From Rubellimicrobium sp. (GTDB lineage: Bacteria; Pseudomonadota; Alphaproteobacteria; Rhodobacterales; Rhodobacteraceae), in the NCBI GenBank assembly GCA_020852925.1, contig JADYZU010000060.1:1-42255 (forward strand): a stretch of DNA of 42,255 nt, given 5' to 3'. The notes under the pieces were generated by a model that was not told where the DNA came from, made no database searches, and saw only the letters and a list, made by a program, of their open reading frames with translations. Of the stretch, positions 1 to 7,960 are shown one piece after another. The position numbers and the translations under genes were made by a program. Each line of letters starts with the position of its first letter. The first letter of the stretch is position 1.

Positions 1-126
1 GACATCGCCCGCAAGGCCGCCGCAGAACGCTTCGCAAAGGACGGCGTCCAGGTCCCCCTCTGGTGGACCCGCGAGGCAACCTTCGGACCCGAAGGATCCG
101 CAGCGCCAAGAAAGAAGTCGAAGTAA
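1..126 (+). CDS. C-terminal end of an unidentified protein (partial)
   Basis: An open frame enters from the left edge in frame 1 and stops at TAA 124-126, giving 41 residues. The tail reads ...GVQVPLWWTREATF... and ends in a basic PRKKSK segment. I do not recognise the family. It ends 18 bases before hutI, so it could be the preceding gene of the hut operon, but it does not look like the C-terminus of urocanase or histidine ammonia-lyase. Too little is present to assign a function. Confidence 0.5.
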   Translation, partial: DIARKAAAERFAKDGVQVPLWWTREATFGPEGSAAPRKKSK

Positions 127-144
127 CCGAAGGAGCCGAACGCG

Positions 145-1389
145 ATGGCACGGATCACGGCATTGATCGAAAACGCGGCGCAGGTCCTGACCTGCGCCGA
201 GGGTGAGCCCGATCTGGTCGGTGCCCGCGCGAATACGATGGTGGCGGTCGCGGGCAGCGCGATCGCCGCCGTCGGCACGTTGGCGGAGATTGCCGCCACG
301 CATGACCTGACGGGGGCCGAGCGGATCGACGCCGGGGGCGGCCTTGTCATGCCCGGCTTTGTCGATTGCCACACGCATCTGGTGTTCCACCGTTCGCGGG
401 TCGAGGAATACGCCCAGAAGGTGCAGGGCCGCACCGGCGCCGAGATCGCCGCCCTAGGCATCCCCGTGGGCATCAGCGCCACCGCGCGCATGATGCGCGA
501 GGCGACCATGGCCGATCTGGTCGAGAGCGCGGCCGAACGGCTGGCGCACATGCTGGCCTTCGGGACCACCACGGTCGAGAGCAAGTCGGGTTACGGGCTC
601 AATACCGAGACCGAGATCAAGATGCTCGAGGTGAATCGCGAACTGTCCCGCATCCAGCCGATCGAGGTGGTCTCGACCTTTCTGGGGGCGCATGAATTTC
701 CTGACGACATGGCGCGCGATGACTATATCCGCGAAATCCTTGACGTGATGATTCCCGAGGTCGCGCGCCGCGGCCTTGCCGAATTCAACGATGTCTATTG
801 CGACGACGGCTATTACACGATCGAGGAATCCCGTGCGATCCTGATGCGCGGGCGCGAATACGGGCTCAAGGTCAAGATCCACACCGATGCCTATTCGCAT
901 ATCGGGGGATCGGTCCTTGCTGCGGAACTGGGCGCCGTTTCGGCCGATCACATGAATTACACGGACCCTTCGGAATACGCGGGACTGCGCAAGGCCGGGG
1001 TGGTGGCGGTGGTGATGCCCGCGCTCGATTTTTCTGTGGGGCACAGCCGGCCCTTCGATGCGCGTGCGCTGATGGATGCGGGGATTACGGTGGCGCTGGC
1101 CACCGACATGTGCCCGGGGTGCTGGCTTGAATCCATGCCGTTCGTGGTGCAACTGGCCTGCCGGCTCTATCGTTTTTCGCCGGCCGAGGCGATCCGCGCC
1201 GGCACGCTTCATGCCGCGATGGCGCTGGACCGGGCCGGGCGCATCGGCTCGCTCGAGCCGGGCAAGGATGCGGATATCGCGATCTTCCCCTATGCCCGGT
1301 TCGAGGACATGGCCTATCGCCTGGGCCGAGGGCGGGCGCGTCTGGTGATGAAGGCGGGGCGCGTCGTCTGGCGCGACGGCGAATCGTGA
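145..1389 (+). CDS. hutI: Imidazolonepropionase (HutI)
   Basis: Amidohydrolase-superfamily enzyme of 414 residues. It hydrolyses 4-imidazolone-5-propanoate to N-formimidoyl-L-glutamate, the third step of histidine degradation, in the cytoplasm. Metal-binding pair CHTH is at residues 75-78, a further His lies in KIHTDAY (H246) and ADHM (H269), and the metal Asp is D321 in ALATDMCPGCW. Length and order match HutI. The start at 145 follows GGAG (132-135). The gene is translationally coupled to hutF: its TGA overlaps the hutF GTG. Oddity: the block after the metal Asp is DMCPGCW, whereas bacterial HutI as I remember it usually has STDxNPG, so this may be a less common branch. The identity is supported by the adjacent hutF and hutD. 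Confidence 0.88.
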   Translation: MARITALIENAAQVLTCAEGEPDLVGARANTMVAVAGSAIAAVGTLAEIAATHDLTGAERIDAGGGLVMPGFVDCHTHLVFHRSRVEEYAQKVQGRTGAEIAALGIPVGISATARMMREATMADLVESAAERLAHMLAFGTTTVESKSGYGLNTETEIKMLEVNRELSRIQPIEVVSTFLGAHEFPDDMARDDYIREILDVMIPEVARRGLAEFNDVYCDDGYYTIEESRAILMRGREYGLKVKIHTDAYSHIGGSVLAAELGAVSADHMNYTDPSEYAGLRKAGVVAVVMPALDFSVGHSRPFDARALMDAGITVALATDMCPGCWLESMPFVVQLACRLYRFSPAEAIRAGTLHAAMALDRAGRIGSLEPGKDADIAIFPYARFEDMAYRLGRGRARLVMKAGRVVWRDGES

Positions 1390-2795
1390 GAGAGGCGAAG
1401 TTGAGCAAGATCATCGAGGTCGAACACCTGCATCAGCCCGGCGGCTGGCTTTCGCCCGGGTATCTCGAACTGGGCGAGGGCGGGGTGATCCTGTCGGTGT
1501 CCGGCACGAGGCCCGACCGCGGCGTGGACGAACGGCTGTCGGGTTTCGGCGTGCCGGGCCTGTCGAACCTGCATTCCCACGCCTTTCAGAGGGCGCTGGC
1601 GGGGCGGACCGAATTCATCACCGGCGCCCTGACCGAGGACAACCTCTGGACCTGGCGCAAGGCGATGTATCGGCTGGTGGATCGCCTCACGCCCGAGGAT
1701 TACGAGGCGGTCGCCGCGCTCGTCTATCTCGAGATGTTGCAGTTCGGCATGACCGGGGTGTGCGAGTTCCACTATGTCCATCACCGCAAGGGCGGTGCGC
1801 CGCACGACAACCCGGCCGAGATGTCCGACCGCCTCATTGCCGCGGCGGACCGCACCGGGCTGGGGCTCACGCTGCTGCCGGTGCTTTATGCCCATGGCGG
1901 CATCGGCAAGCCGGTCGAGGAGACGCAGCGCCGCTTTGTTCATTCGGTCGACGACTACCTGCGCCTGATCGAGACCCTGCGCAGCCGCCGCGCCGACAAT
2001 CCGCATCTGCAGGTGGGGGTGGCGCTGCATTCCCTGCGCGCCGTCGCCCCGGACGAGGTGAAGGCCGCCCTGGCCGGCATCGAGGCCATCGACCGCGAGG
2101 CGCGGCTGCACATCCACGTCTCCGAGACCACGCATGAGGTGCGCGAGGTCGAAGCCGGCCTGGGCGCCCGCCCGATCCAGTGGCTGCTGGACAATGTCGG
2201 GCTCGATCCGCGCTGGTGCCTCGTCCATGCCACGCATATGGACGCCTCCGAAATCGCCGGTGCCGCCGCCAGCGGCGCGGTGGCGGGCATCTGTCCGCTG
2301 ACCGAGGCGACGATGGGCGACGGGTTCTTTGCGCTGCCCGAATATCACGACGCGGGCGGCGCCTGGGGGATCGGCACCGACAGCCATTACTGCACCTCGA
2401 CCGCCGAGGAACTGCGCATCCTCGAGGTGGGCAAGCGGTTGCACCTGAACCGCCGCAACGTCATCGCCCGCCCGCATCCCGAAGGGGCGGCGGTGCATTC
2501 GGGCCGCCTGCTGTTCGACACTGCGCTGGAGGGGGGCGAACAGGCCTCGGGGCAGGGGGGCGGTGCGCTGGTGGCGGGGCGGCGGGCGGATCTGGTGATC
2601 CTCGATCCGGATTCCCACGTCCTGCTGGGGCATGGGCCGCAGACGGTGCTGGACGCCTGGATCCTTGGCGGCACGCAGAACCCGGTGCGCGACGTGATGG
2701 TGGCCGGGCAATGGGTGATCCGCGACCGCCACCACCCCGAGGAAAGGGCGATCCGCGACGGCTGGAAACAGGCCGCGGCGCGTCTCTTTGCCTGA
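1386..2795 (+). CDS. hutF: Formimidoylglutamate deiminase (HutF)
   Basis: HutF converts N-formimidoyl-L-glutamate to N-formyl-L-glutamate and ammonia, the deiminase route of histidine breakdown. The 469-residue amidohydrolase carries the characteristic NLHSHAFQRALAG block (metal H63 and H65), LHIHVSE, CLVHATHMD and GTDSHY (metal Asp). GTG 1386 overlaps the hutI stop. An alternative start is TTG at 1401, which has GAGAGG upstream and would remove five residues; I cannot decide between them. The product would need an N-formylglutamate amidohydrolase, and one of that family lies at 6454-7329. TRZ/ATZ-type deaminases are the main alternative, but the HSHAFQRALAG block and hut context favour HutF. 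Confidence 0.88.
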   Translation: MREAKLSKIIEVEHLHQPGGWLSPGYLELGEGGVILSVSGTRPDRGVDERLSGFGVPGLSNLHSHAFQRALAGRTEFITGALTEDNLWTWRKAMYRLVDRLTPEDYEAVAALVYLEMLQFGMTGVCEFHYVHHRKGGAPHDNPAEMSDRLIAAADRTGLGLTLLPVLYAHGGIGKPVEETQRRFVHSVDDYLRLIETLRSRRADNPHLQVGVALHSLRAVAPDEVKAALAGIEAIDREARLHIHVSETTHEVREVEAGLGARPIQWLLDNVGLDPRWCLVHATHMDASEIAGAAASGAVAGICPLTEATMGDGFFALPEYHDAGGAWGIGTDSHYCTSTAEELRILEVGKRLHLNRRNVIARPHPEGAAVHSGRLLFDTALEGGEQASGQGGGALVAGRRADLVILDPDSHVLLGHGPQTVLDAWILGGTQNPVRDVMVAGQWVIRDRHHPEERAIRDGWKQAAARLFA

Positions 2796-2799
2796 AGGG

Positions 2800-3336
2800 A
2801 TGCGCCTCGTCCGCTACGCCGCGCTCGTGGCCGAGCCGTGGCAGAACGGCGGCGGCCTGACGCGCGTGATCGCCACGGGTAGCGATGCGCAGGGCCTGCG
2901 CTGGCGTCTCAGCCTGGCCGAGATTTCGCGCGACGGGCCGTTTTCCGTCCTGGTCGGGCTGGAACGTGTCCTGACCGTGGTGGCGGGGCGGGGGGTCACG
3001 CTGAGGCTGCCGGACGGCCCGCATGAAGTGGCGCCGCTCGCGCCCTTTGCCTTTGCCGGCGAGGTGCCGGTCATGGCGACCCTCGCCCACGGTCCGGTCA
3101 CGGCCTTCAACCTGATGTGGCGGCGCGGCACCCCGGCGCCCGCGGTCACGGTGCTGCGCGACCGCGCGGATACCCCCGGTGACGGGCAGGGGGCCGTTTT
3201 CCTGGCCGAGGGAGGGGCCGGATGGCAGAGCAACCCCCTGAATCCCGGCGATACCCTGATCGGCGCGATGCCGACCCTCGCCCCGGGGGCGATCGCCCTT
3301 TGCATTGCGGGGCTGGATCGCGCAAAGGGTGAATGA
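2800..3336 (+). CDS. hutD: HutD family protein
   Basis: Small protein of about 178 residues with the HutD signature near its N-terminus (PWQNGGGLTRVI, where the family has PWKNGGGxTREI) and a double-stranded beta-helix (cupin-like) composition. HutD is a conserved accessory protein of histidine utilisation operons; its proposed role is limiting hut expression or binding formimidoylglutamate. I chose ATG 2800 with GAAGGG just before it; TTG 2788, overlapping the hutF stop, is possible and would add four residues. It is the last gene of the hut run; the next gene is 85 bases away and unrelated. Confidence 0.85.
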   Translation: MRLVRYAALVAEPWQNGGGLTRVIATGSDAQGLRWRLSLAEISRDGPFSVLVGLERVLTVVAGRGVTLRLPDGPHEVAPLAPFAFAGEVPVMATLAHGPVTAFNLMWRRGTPAPAVTVLRDRADTPGDGQGAVFLAEGGAGWQSNPLNPGDTLIGAMPTLAPGAIALCIAGLDRAKGE

Positions 3337-3421
3337 CGGAACTTTCGCGCACTTGTCCCCGCCTGCGCGCCGCCGTAATCTTCCCCGCGACCTGAGATGT
3401 ATTGCGGTACGAGGGGGGCAA

Positions 3422-3802
3422 ATGGCGGGGCCGAGCAGGCGAACGCTGGACAATCTGCTCGGGCGGCATCCGATCGACCCCGAATGGTATTGCAGCACCT
3501 ATCCGGATGTCGCGGCGCTGGGAATGGATGCCGAAAGGCATTTCCGCCGCTACGGCGCCCTTCTGGGCCGCGCGCCCAACGCCGATATCGCGGCGGCGCC
3601 CCTCGACCTCGAGGCGCTGTTGCAGGAGGTGCCAAGGGCGGGCCGCAAACTTGTGACCGCGCACGAGATTGCCCGGACCGGGCGTCACGACCTCGGGCTG
3701 CGCTTTGCCGAACTGCATGTGCCCGCCGATCTGGTCCATATGATCGGCCCGCTGCGCGCGAATGCCGCCCTTGCGCGTGGGGGCGAGGGGGGCTGGCTTT
3801 AA
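3422..3802 (+). CDS. N-terminal fragment of a glycosyltransferase, ended by in-frame TAA
   Basis: ATG 3422 is preceded by GAGGGGGG (3411-3418). The 126-residue product contains HPIDPEWYCSTYPDVAALGM, the DPEWYLxxYPDVA-type segment that often precedes glycosyltransferase domains in surface-polysaccharide enzymes. Translation ends at TAA 3800-3802. Reading on in the same frame gives HLNAYLARFDAPVLHLG and then the GT2 domains of the next entry, with no shift needed. So this is most simply the front part of one 711-residue protein split by a nonsense codon (a CAA or GAA to TAA change would do it) or by a sequencing error. On its own the fragment has no catalytic domain. Confidence 0.65.
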   Translation: MAGPSRRTLDNLLGRHPIDPEWYCSTYPDVAALGMDAERHFRRYGALLGRAPNADIAAAPLDLEALLQEVPRAGRKLVTAHEIARTGRHDLGLRFAELHVPADLVHMIGPLRANAALARGGEGGWL

Positions 3803-3838
3803 CATCTCAATGCCTATCTGGCGCGCTTCGATGCGCCG

Positions 3839-5560
3839 GTGCTGCACCTCGGGCCGGGAACGGCGATCATCGACCGGCTGCGCACCGGCCGGTTTCCCGA
3901 TGTCACCGGCGGGCCGCTGGTCAGCGTCATCATGCCGGCCTTCAACGCCGGGGCCACCATCCGGGCGGCGGCGGGCTCGATCCTCGGGCAGACCTGGCGC
4001 AATCTCGAACTGCTCATCATCGACGATGCCAGCGAGGACGATACCTGGGCGGCGATGCAGGAACTGGCCGCGGCGGACGGGCGCGTGCGCATCTTGCGCA
4101 ACCGGATCAACGTCGGCCCCTATGTGAGCAAGAACACCGCGCTGGCGCTGGCGGCGGGCGAATGGATCACCGGCCACGATGCCGACGACTGGGCACAGCC
4201 ACGCCGGATCGAACAGCACCTTGCGGCGGTCCTGTCCGCGCCCGAACCGCCCCGCGCGAGTCTCACTTTCATGATTCGGCTGGAGCCGGACGGGTTTCTG
4301 GACCGCTTTGCCCAGATCAGCAGCTATTCGCCCGATGGCGTGTCGCGGCAGGCGTCGATTGCGGCCCTGTTCGCGGCCGGGTTTCTGCGGCAGGAGATCG
4401 GCGGCTGGGATACCGTCCGTTTCGGGGCCGATTCGGAACTGATCGCGCGGGCGCAGATCCTGCTGGGGGATGAGTTCGTGTGTCCGGAACAGATCGGAAT
4501 GTTCGCGATCAATCTGCCTGACGGCCTGACAAATCACCCGGAAACAGGCATTTCCCGAACGGCAAGTCTGTCTGACACCAGGCTGAGATACAAGGTGCAA
4601 TATCAGGCCTGGCACGCGACGATCGCGGATGGCACAGCCGGATCGCCGCGCATCGCCTTTCCCCCCGCGCCGGATGCGCCAGACCCGATTGCGGCGCCGG
4701 ACGGAATGCGGGTGCCCCGGGCGCATGTGATGCGCAATCAGGCCGTGCTTGTCGGCGATGACCCCTTGCTCGATCAGCCGGTGACGGCGATCTGCGTCTC
4801 GTGTCGGCCGTGGTTTACGGCGCGGATCGGGGAAATGCTGGCCGCGCAGACCCATCGCAACCTGCATGTGGTCCATGTCGCGCATGGGCCGGGCCACGAC
4901 GCCGCAAGGACCCGCGCCGCCTTTGGCGATCCGGCCTCGTTCACCGCGCTGTCGGTGCCGGATCGCGGGGTGACGCTGGGCGAATGCCTCAACCTTGCGC
5001 TCGATCACTGCCGGACCGATCTGGTGACCAGGATCGACGACGACGATTTCTATGGCCCGGACCATATCCGTGGCCTGCTGGCTGCGTGGCACTACCACGG
5101 GCACGCGAATGTGGGTCTGGTCGGCAAGGAGCGGATCTATCTCTATTCCGAGGCTCTGGACCGGTTCGGCATTCTCCATACACCAAAGAGAGCCAATGCC
5201 CTGCGGCCCCGCGTGGCCGGGGGGACCATGTTCTGGTCGCGCAAACGGATCGGGGATCAGCGGTTCTCTCCGCAGAATACCGGCGAGGATTCCGCCTTCA
5301 TCGCCGGGATCGTTGCCCGGGGGATGAAGATCTATTCGGCCGATCCCTGCGATCACGTCGGCATCCGTTACGCCCGGCCGGGTGCGCATACCTGGCAGAT
5401 CGAGGCCGAGGAATACATGAGCAAGGCGCAGGTGATCGGGGCCGGCCTCAGGCTTGACCTGGCCTATGGCCGCGCGATGGAGCCCGGGCCTTCGGCAGTG
5501 CCCTCGCATGGCCCGGAGACGGCAACAGGCGGCGGTGCCGAGGTGGAGGGGGCCCGATGA
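3839..5560 (+). CDS. Tandem-domain family 2 glycosyltransferase (body of a split gene)
   Basis: GTG 3839 is simply the first possible start after the in-frame TAA at 3800-3802; no clear ribosome site precedes it, so in the intact gene translation would run from 3422. The 573 residues hold a first GT2 (GT-A) domain: PLVSVIMPAFNAGATI, then LLIIDDASEDDTW, with a metal-binding-like HDADDW. A second GT-A-like half begins at VTAICVSCRP and has TRIDDDDFYGPDH (DxD-like) and NTGEDSAFIAG. It probably transfers sugars to a surface polysaccharide or teichoic-like polymer at the cytoplasmic face; donor and acceptor cannot be read. It overlaps the coiled-coil gene by ATGA. It may be a pseudogene if re-initiation does not occur. 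Confidence 0.75.
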   Translation: MLHLGPGTAIIDRLRTGRFPDVTGGPLVSVIMPAFNAGATIRAAAGSILGQTWRNLELLIIDDASEDDTWAAMQELAAADGRVRILRNRINVGPYVSKNTALALAAGEWITGHDADDWAQPRRIEQHLAAVLSAPEPPRASLTFMIRLEPDGFLDRFAQISSYSPDGVSRQASIAALFAAGFLRQEIGGWDTVRFGADSELIARAQILLGDEFVCPEQIGMFAINLPDGLTNHPETGISRTASLSDTRLRYKVQYQAWHATIADGTAGSPRIAFPPAPDAPDPIAAPDGMRVPRAHVMRNQAVLVGDDPLLDQPVTAICVSCRPWFTARIGEMLAAQTHRNLHVVHVAHGPGHDAARTRAAFGDPASFTALSVPDRGVTLGECLNLALDHCRTDLVTRIDDDDFYGPDHIRGLLAAWHYHGHANVGLVGKERIYLYSEALDRFGILHTPKRANALRPRVAGGTMFWSRKRIGDQRFSPQNTGEDSAFIAGIVARGMKIYSADPCDHVGIRYARPGAHTWQIEAEEYMSKAQVIGAGLRLDLAYGRAMEPGPSAVPSHGPETATGGGAEVEGAR

Positions 5561-5955
5561 AAGCCACGACCAGGCGGGGCACGGGCCCGTCCGCCGCTGC
5601 GGTTCAGGCGGCGCGCGAGGAAGAGCGGGCGATCCGCTTTCGCGAGACCCTGGCGCTGACGCGGGAACTCGAGGAAAGTCACGGGCAGATCGCCACCCTT
5701 GCCGCCGAGGCCAGGGCCGCGGACGAAAGACGCGCGGGGCTCGAGCGGGAACTCGAACAGGCACGCGCCGAGGCCAAGGCCGCAAGAAAGGATGCCCAGA
5801 CTGCCCGCAAGAAGGCGAAAAGCGCGGACGAGGCCCTTGCCGCCAGCCGGGCCGAGGCCGCGCGTCATGCCGCGCGGGTGGCTGAACTGGTCGCCAGCAC
5901 CTCGTGGCGGATCACCGCGCCATTGCGGCGGGTCGTGCTGCTGTTGCGCCGCTGA
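5557..5955 (+). CDS. Coiled-coil protein with C-terminal SWRITAPLRR motif
   Basis: Protein of 132 residues, ATG 5557 overlapping the TGA of the glycosyltransferase. Residues about 15-110 are almost all charged or alanine heptads (RELEESHGQIATLAAEAR and similar), so a long coiled coil is expected. The C-terminus STSWRITAPLRRVVLLLRR matches the S-x-SWRxTAPLR tail seen at the ends of many bacterial glycosyltransferases and their companions, and may bind the membrane through its basic amphipathic segment. Together with the overlap this suggests a partner or detached tail of the upstream enzyme. No catalytic motif is present. Confidence 0.75.
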   Translation: MKATTRRGTGPSAAAVQAAREEERAIRFRETLALTRELEESHGQIATLAAEARAADERRAGLERELEQARAEAKAARKDAQTARKKAKSADEALAASRAEAARHAARVAELVASTSWRITAPLRRVVLLLRR

Positions 5956-5972
5956 CCCCCGGCCATGGAAAA

Positions 5973-5999
5973 GGGGCCGCATCCGGTGGATGCGGCCCC
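5973..5999. terminator. Bidirectional intrinsic terminator between coiled-coil gene and rpmJ
   Basis: A perfect 12-bp stem (GGGGCCGCATCC with GGATGCGGCCCC) closes a 3-base loop. Four A residues (5969-5972) precede it on the plus strand, so on the minus strand the hairpin is followed by TTTT. It therefore mainly terminates rpmJ on the minus strand and probably also stops the convergent glycosyltransferase operon. Confidence 0.85.
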
Positions 6000-6019
6000 C
6001 TGTCGTCGTGCCCTGCGGC

Positions 6020-6145
6020 TCAGCCCTGGCGGGCCTTGAAGCGGCGCTGGGTCTTGTTGATCACATAGACGCGGCCCTTGCGGCGCACCACGCGGCAATC
6101 GCGGTGGCGCAGCTTGAGCGAGCGGAGCGAGTTGGCGACCTTCAT
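6020..6145 (-). CDS. rpmJ: 50S ribosomal protein L36 (YkgO type)
   Basis: Reading the minus strand from ATG 6145 gives 41 residues: [20 protein letters not shown], then [21 protein letters not shown]. This is the 41-residue YkgO-type L36, the smallest large-subunit ribosomal protein. Of the usual zinc-ribbon cysteines only one remains (HRDC), fitting the C-minus form that replaces zinc-binding L36 when zinc is scarce in some bacteria; in alphaproteobacteria it is often the only copy. AGGAGAA lies 6-12 bases upstream of the start, and a strong terminator follows. Confidence 0.95.
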   Translation of the reverse strand: MKVANSLRSLKLRHRDCRVVRRKGRVYVINKTQRRFKARQG

Positions 6146-6224
6146 CGTCGTTCTCCTGTTCGCGGCGCGCAGTGCGCCCTGTTGCCGTCGGGACCGGGGG
6201 ACTGGGCCCGGGGTCCGGTGAAAA

Positions 6225-6299
<75 letters not shown>

Positions 6300-6365
6300 C
6301 CTCCTGCCGGGTCGTTTCCGGGTCGCAAGTGCACCCCCGGTCACGGCCCCGCGTCGGGTGCCGGG

Positions 6366-6394
6366 TCTATAGAAGGAGTCGCGAGGCGGTTCAA
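6366..6394 (-). promoter_or_regulatory. Sigma-70 promoter for the tRNA-Val gene
   Basis: On the minus strand, -35 TTGAAC (6394-6389) and -10 TATAGA (6371-6366) are separated by 17 bases. The -10 box lies 67 bases before the mature tRNA 5' end, which is reasonable for a leader that is processed away. This is among the best sigma-70 matches in the window. Confidence 0.7.
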
Positions 6395-6453
6395 GGGCTT
6401 TCGAGCAGCGCCGCAAACGGGTTATCATTCCCTTGCAGGCAGGGGGAAGGCAG

Positions 6454-7329
6454 ATGTCCGAGGCGGTCTACCGCGTTCTGGCGCCCGCGCGGCGGACCAC
6501 GTCGGTGGTCTTTGCCTCGCCCCACAGCGGCAGGGCCTATCCGGCGGACTTCCTGCGGCAGGCCGGGATGGATGCGCGGGCGATCCGCTCTTCCGAGGAT
6601 GCCTTTGTCGACCGGCTGTTCGCCGCCGCGCCCGATTGCGGGGCGCCGCTGATCGCGTCGCTGGTGCCGCGCGCCTTTGTCGATCTGAACCGCGGGCCGG
6701 ACGAACTTGATCCGGCGCTGATCGAGGGGGTGGGACGCGGCGCCTTCAATGCGCGCGTGGCGTCGGGGCTGGGGGTGATTCCCAGGGTCGTCGCCGGCGG
6801 CCGGCCGATCCGGCAGGGCAAGATCACCCGCGCCGAGGCCGAATCGCGCATCGACAACGCCTGGCGCCCCTATCACGCGCGGCTTCAGGCGCTGCTCGAC
6901 GAGGCGCATGACGGATTCGGAGAGGCGATCCTGATCGACTGCCACTCCATGCCGCACGAGGTTCTGGCCGCAGGCCGGGCCGGGCCGGGCCGGCAGCCCG
7001 ACGTGGTTCTGGGCGACCGGTTCGGCGCCGCCGCCGCGCCCGGGGTGGTGGACCGCATCGCTGCGGCCTTTGGCGCGGCGGGGCTGACGGTGGCGCGCAA
7101 CGTGCCCTTTGCCGGGGCCTATGTGGCCCAGCATTACGGCCGTCCTTCGCGTAACCGGCACGCGGTCCAGATCGAGATCGACCGCGCCCTCTACATGGAC
7201 GAGCGCCGGATCGAGCCGCGCCCGGATTTCGACGACTTCCGCGCCACGCTTGCCGGAGTGATCGCGCAGATCGCCGCGATCGGCCGCCCCGGCGCGGCAT
7301 CGGGGGCGCAGCGTTTTGCCGCCGAATAG
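6454..7329 (+). CDS. N-formylglutamate amidohydrolase family protein
   Basis: A 291-residue protein of the FGase family (zinc hydrolases that cleave N-formyl-L-glutamate to formate and glutamate). Visible motifs are ASPHSGRAYP (metal His), VDLNRGPDELD, and ILIDCHSMP (metal His), then HAVQIEIDRALYMDE. ATG 6454 is chosen because GGGGGAAGG lies just upstream (6442-6450); an upstream TTG at 6433 has no such site. It could be the last enzyme (HutG) of the HutI-HutF route whose genes lie 3 kb upstream, but it is separated from them and has its own transcription unit. FGase paralogues are common, so the substrate is inferred. Confidence 0.85.
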   Translation: MSEAVYRVLAPARRTTSVVFASPHSGRAYPADFLRQAGMDARAIRSSEDAFVDRLFAAAPDCGAPLIASLVPRAFVDLNRGPDELDPALIEGVGRGAFNARVASGLGVIPRVVAGGRPIRQGKITRAEAESRIDNAWRPYHARLQALLDEAHDGFGEAILIDCHSMPHEVLAAGRAGPGRQPDVVLGDRFGAAAAPGVVDRIAAAFGAAGLTVARNVPFAGAYVAQHYGRPSRNRHAVQIEIDRALYMDERRIEPRPDFDDFRATLAGVIAQIAAIGRPGAASGAQRFAAE

Positions 7330-7359
7330 CGCGCGCGGTCATGCCGCAGGAATTCTGCC

Positions 7360-7373
7360 TTGATCCGGGTCAA
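7360..7373 (+). promoter_or_regulatory. FNR/Dnr-type box (TTGAT-CCGG-GTCAA)
   Basis: TTGATCCGGGTCAA matches 9 of the 10 defined bases of the FNR consensus TTGAT-N4-ATCAA and also fits the TTG-N8-CAA core used by NnrR/Dnr regulators. It lies 69 bases before the start of the oxidase-type subunit II gene and just upstream of the NsrR-like palindrome. It therefore probably activates the cluster when oxygen is low or NO is present. Confidence 0.75.
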
Positions 7374-7395
7374 GAGTGCGTGACTTTTGCGGGTA

Positions 7396-7418
7396 AACCT
7401 GCATTATGAATGCACCTT
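7396..7418 (+). promoter_or_regulatory. NsrR-like operator before the sNOR cluster
   Basis: Half-sites AACCTGCATTA and GAATGCACCTT flank one central T. The arms TGCATT and AATGCA are a perfect inverted repeat, and 17 of 22 positions match the 11-1-11 NsrR consensus (AAGATGYATTT n AAATRCATCTT). It covers the probable -10 region (CATTAT) downstream of the FNR box, a position suited to repression. An NsrR-like regulator is encoded at 23859-24344. Confidence 0.7.
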
Positions 7419-7441
7419 AACGCAGATCGGGGAGTTACGGC

Positions 7442-7960
7442 ATGCAGCAGCTTGCCTGGTATGTGACCCTCGTGGTGGTGATCGCGATTGCCGCCGTGTT
7501 CACGAAGGTCGCAGTTCAGTCCGGCACGGCCGAGGATCACGCCACGGTCCAGGGCCGCGCCTATCGCATCAGGGCCTGGCTGTTCTGGGCGCTCGTCATC
7601 GGCGGAATCGCGATCGCGGCGGGAACGCTGCGGACGCTTCCCTATGCTGCGGCATCGGCCGGCGGCTCGCCGCAGGTCATCAACGCCACCGGCCATCAGT
7701 GGTACTGGGATCTCGATCAGGATGTGGTCACGGCCGGAGAGCCGGTCGAGTTCCGCGTCACCAGCGCCGATGTCAACCACGGCTTCGGCATCTACGACCC
7801 GGATCTGCGCATCGTCGCGCAGGTGCAGGCGATGCCGGGCTACATCAACGTGCTGCGCCACACCTTCGAAAGGCCGGGCATCTATCAGGTCATGTGCCTT
7901 GAATACTGCGGCATCGCCCATCACGCGATGATCGCCGAGATCGAGGTGCAGGCGCCATGA
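7442..7960 (+). CDS. CuA-containing subunit II of a heme-copper oxidase/NO reductase (NorS-like)
   Basis: A 172-residue electron-entry subunit. Two N-terminal membrane helices (about residues 4-24 and 46-66) anchor a periplasmic cupredoxin domain. The CuA site is complete: H113 (NHGFGIYDPD), then C152-L-E-Y-C156-G-I-A-H160-H-A-M163. The aromatic HQWYWD segment near residue 85 is the usual electron-entry patch. It would take electrons from a c-type cytochrome and pass them to the catalytic subunit next door, with which it overlaps by ATGA. It is shorter than A-type CoxB. The order subunit II, subunit I, senC, membrane ORF matches norS-norY-senC-orf1 of ammonia oxidisers. A ribosome site GGGGAG lies about 8 bases upstream. 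Confidence 0.85.
   Translation: MQQLAWYVTLVVVIAIAAVFTKVAVQSGTAEDHATVQGRAYRIRAWLFWALVIGGIAIAAGTLRTLPYAAASAGGSPQVINATGHQWYWDLDQDVVTAGEPVEFRVTSADVNHGFGIYDPDLRIVAQVQAMPGYINVLRHTFERPGIYQVMCLEYCGIAHHAMIAEIEVQAP

Noticed and set aside
3146..5785. An 879-codon minus-strand open frame
   Set aside because: It is antisense to the glycosyltransferase, with no domain visible and Arg/Pro-rich composition.
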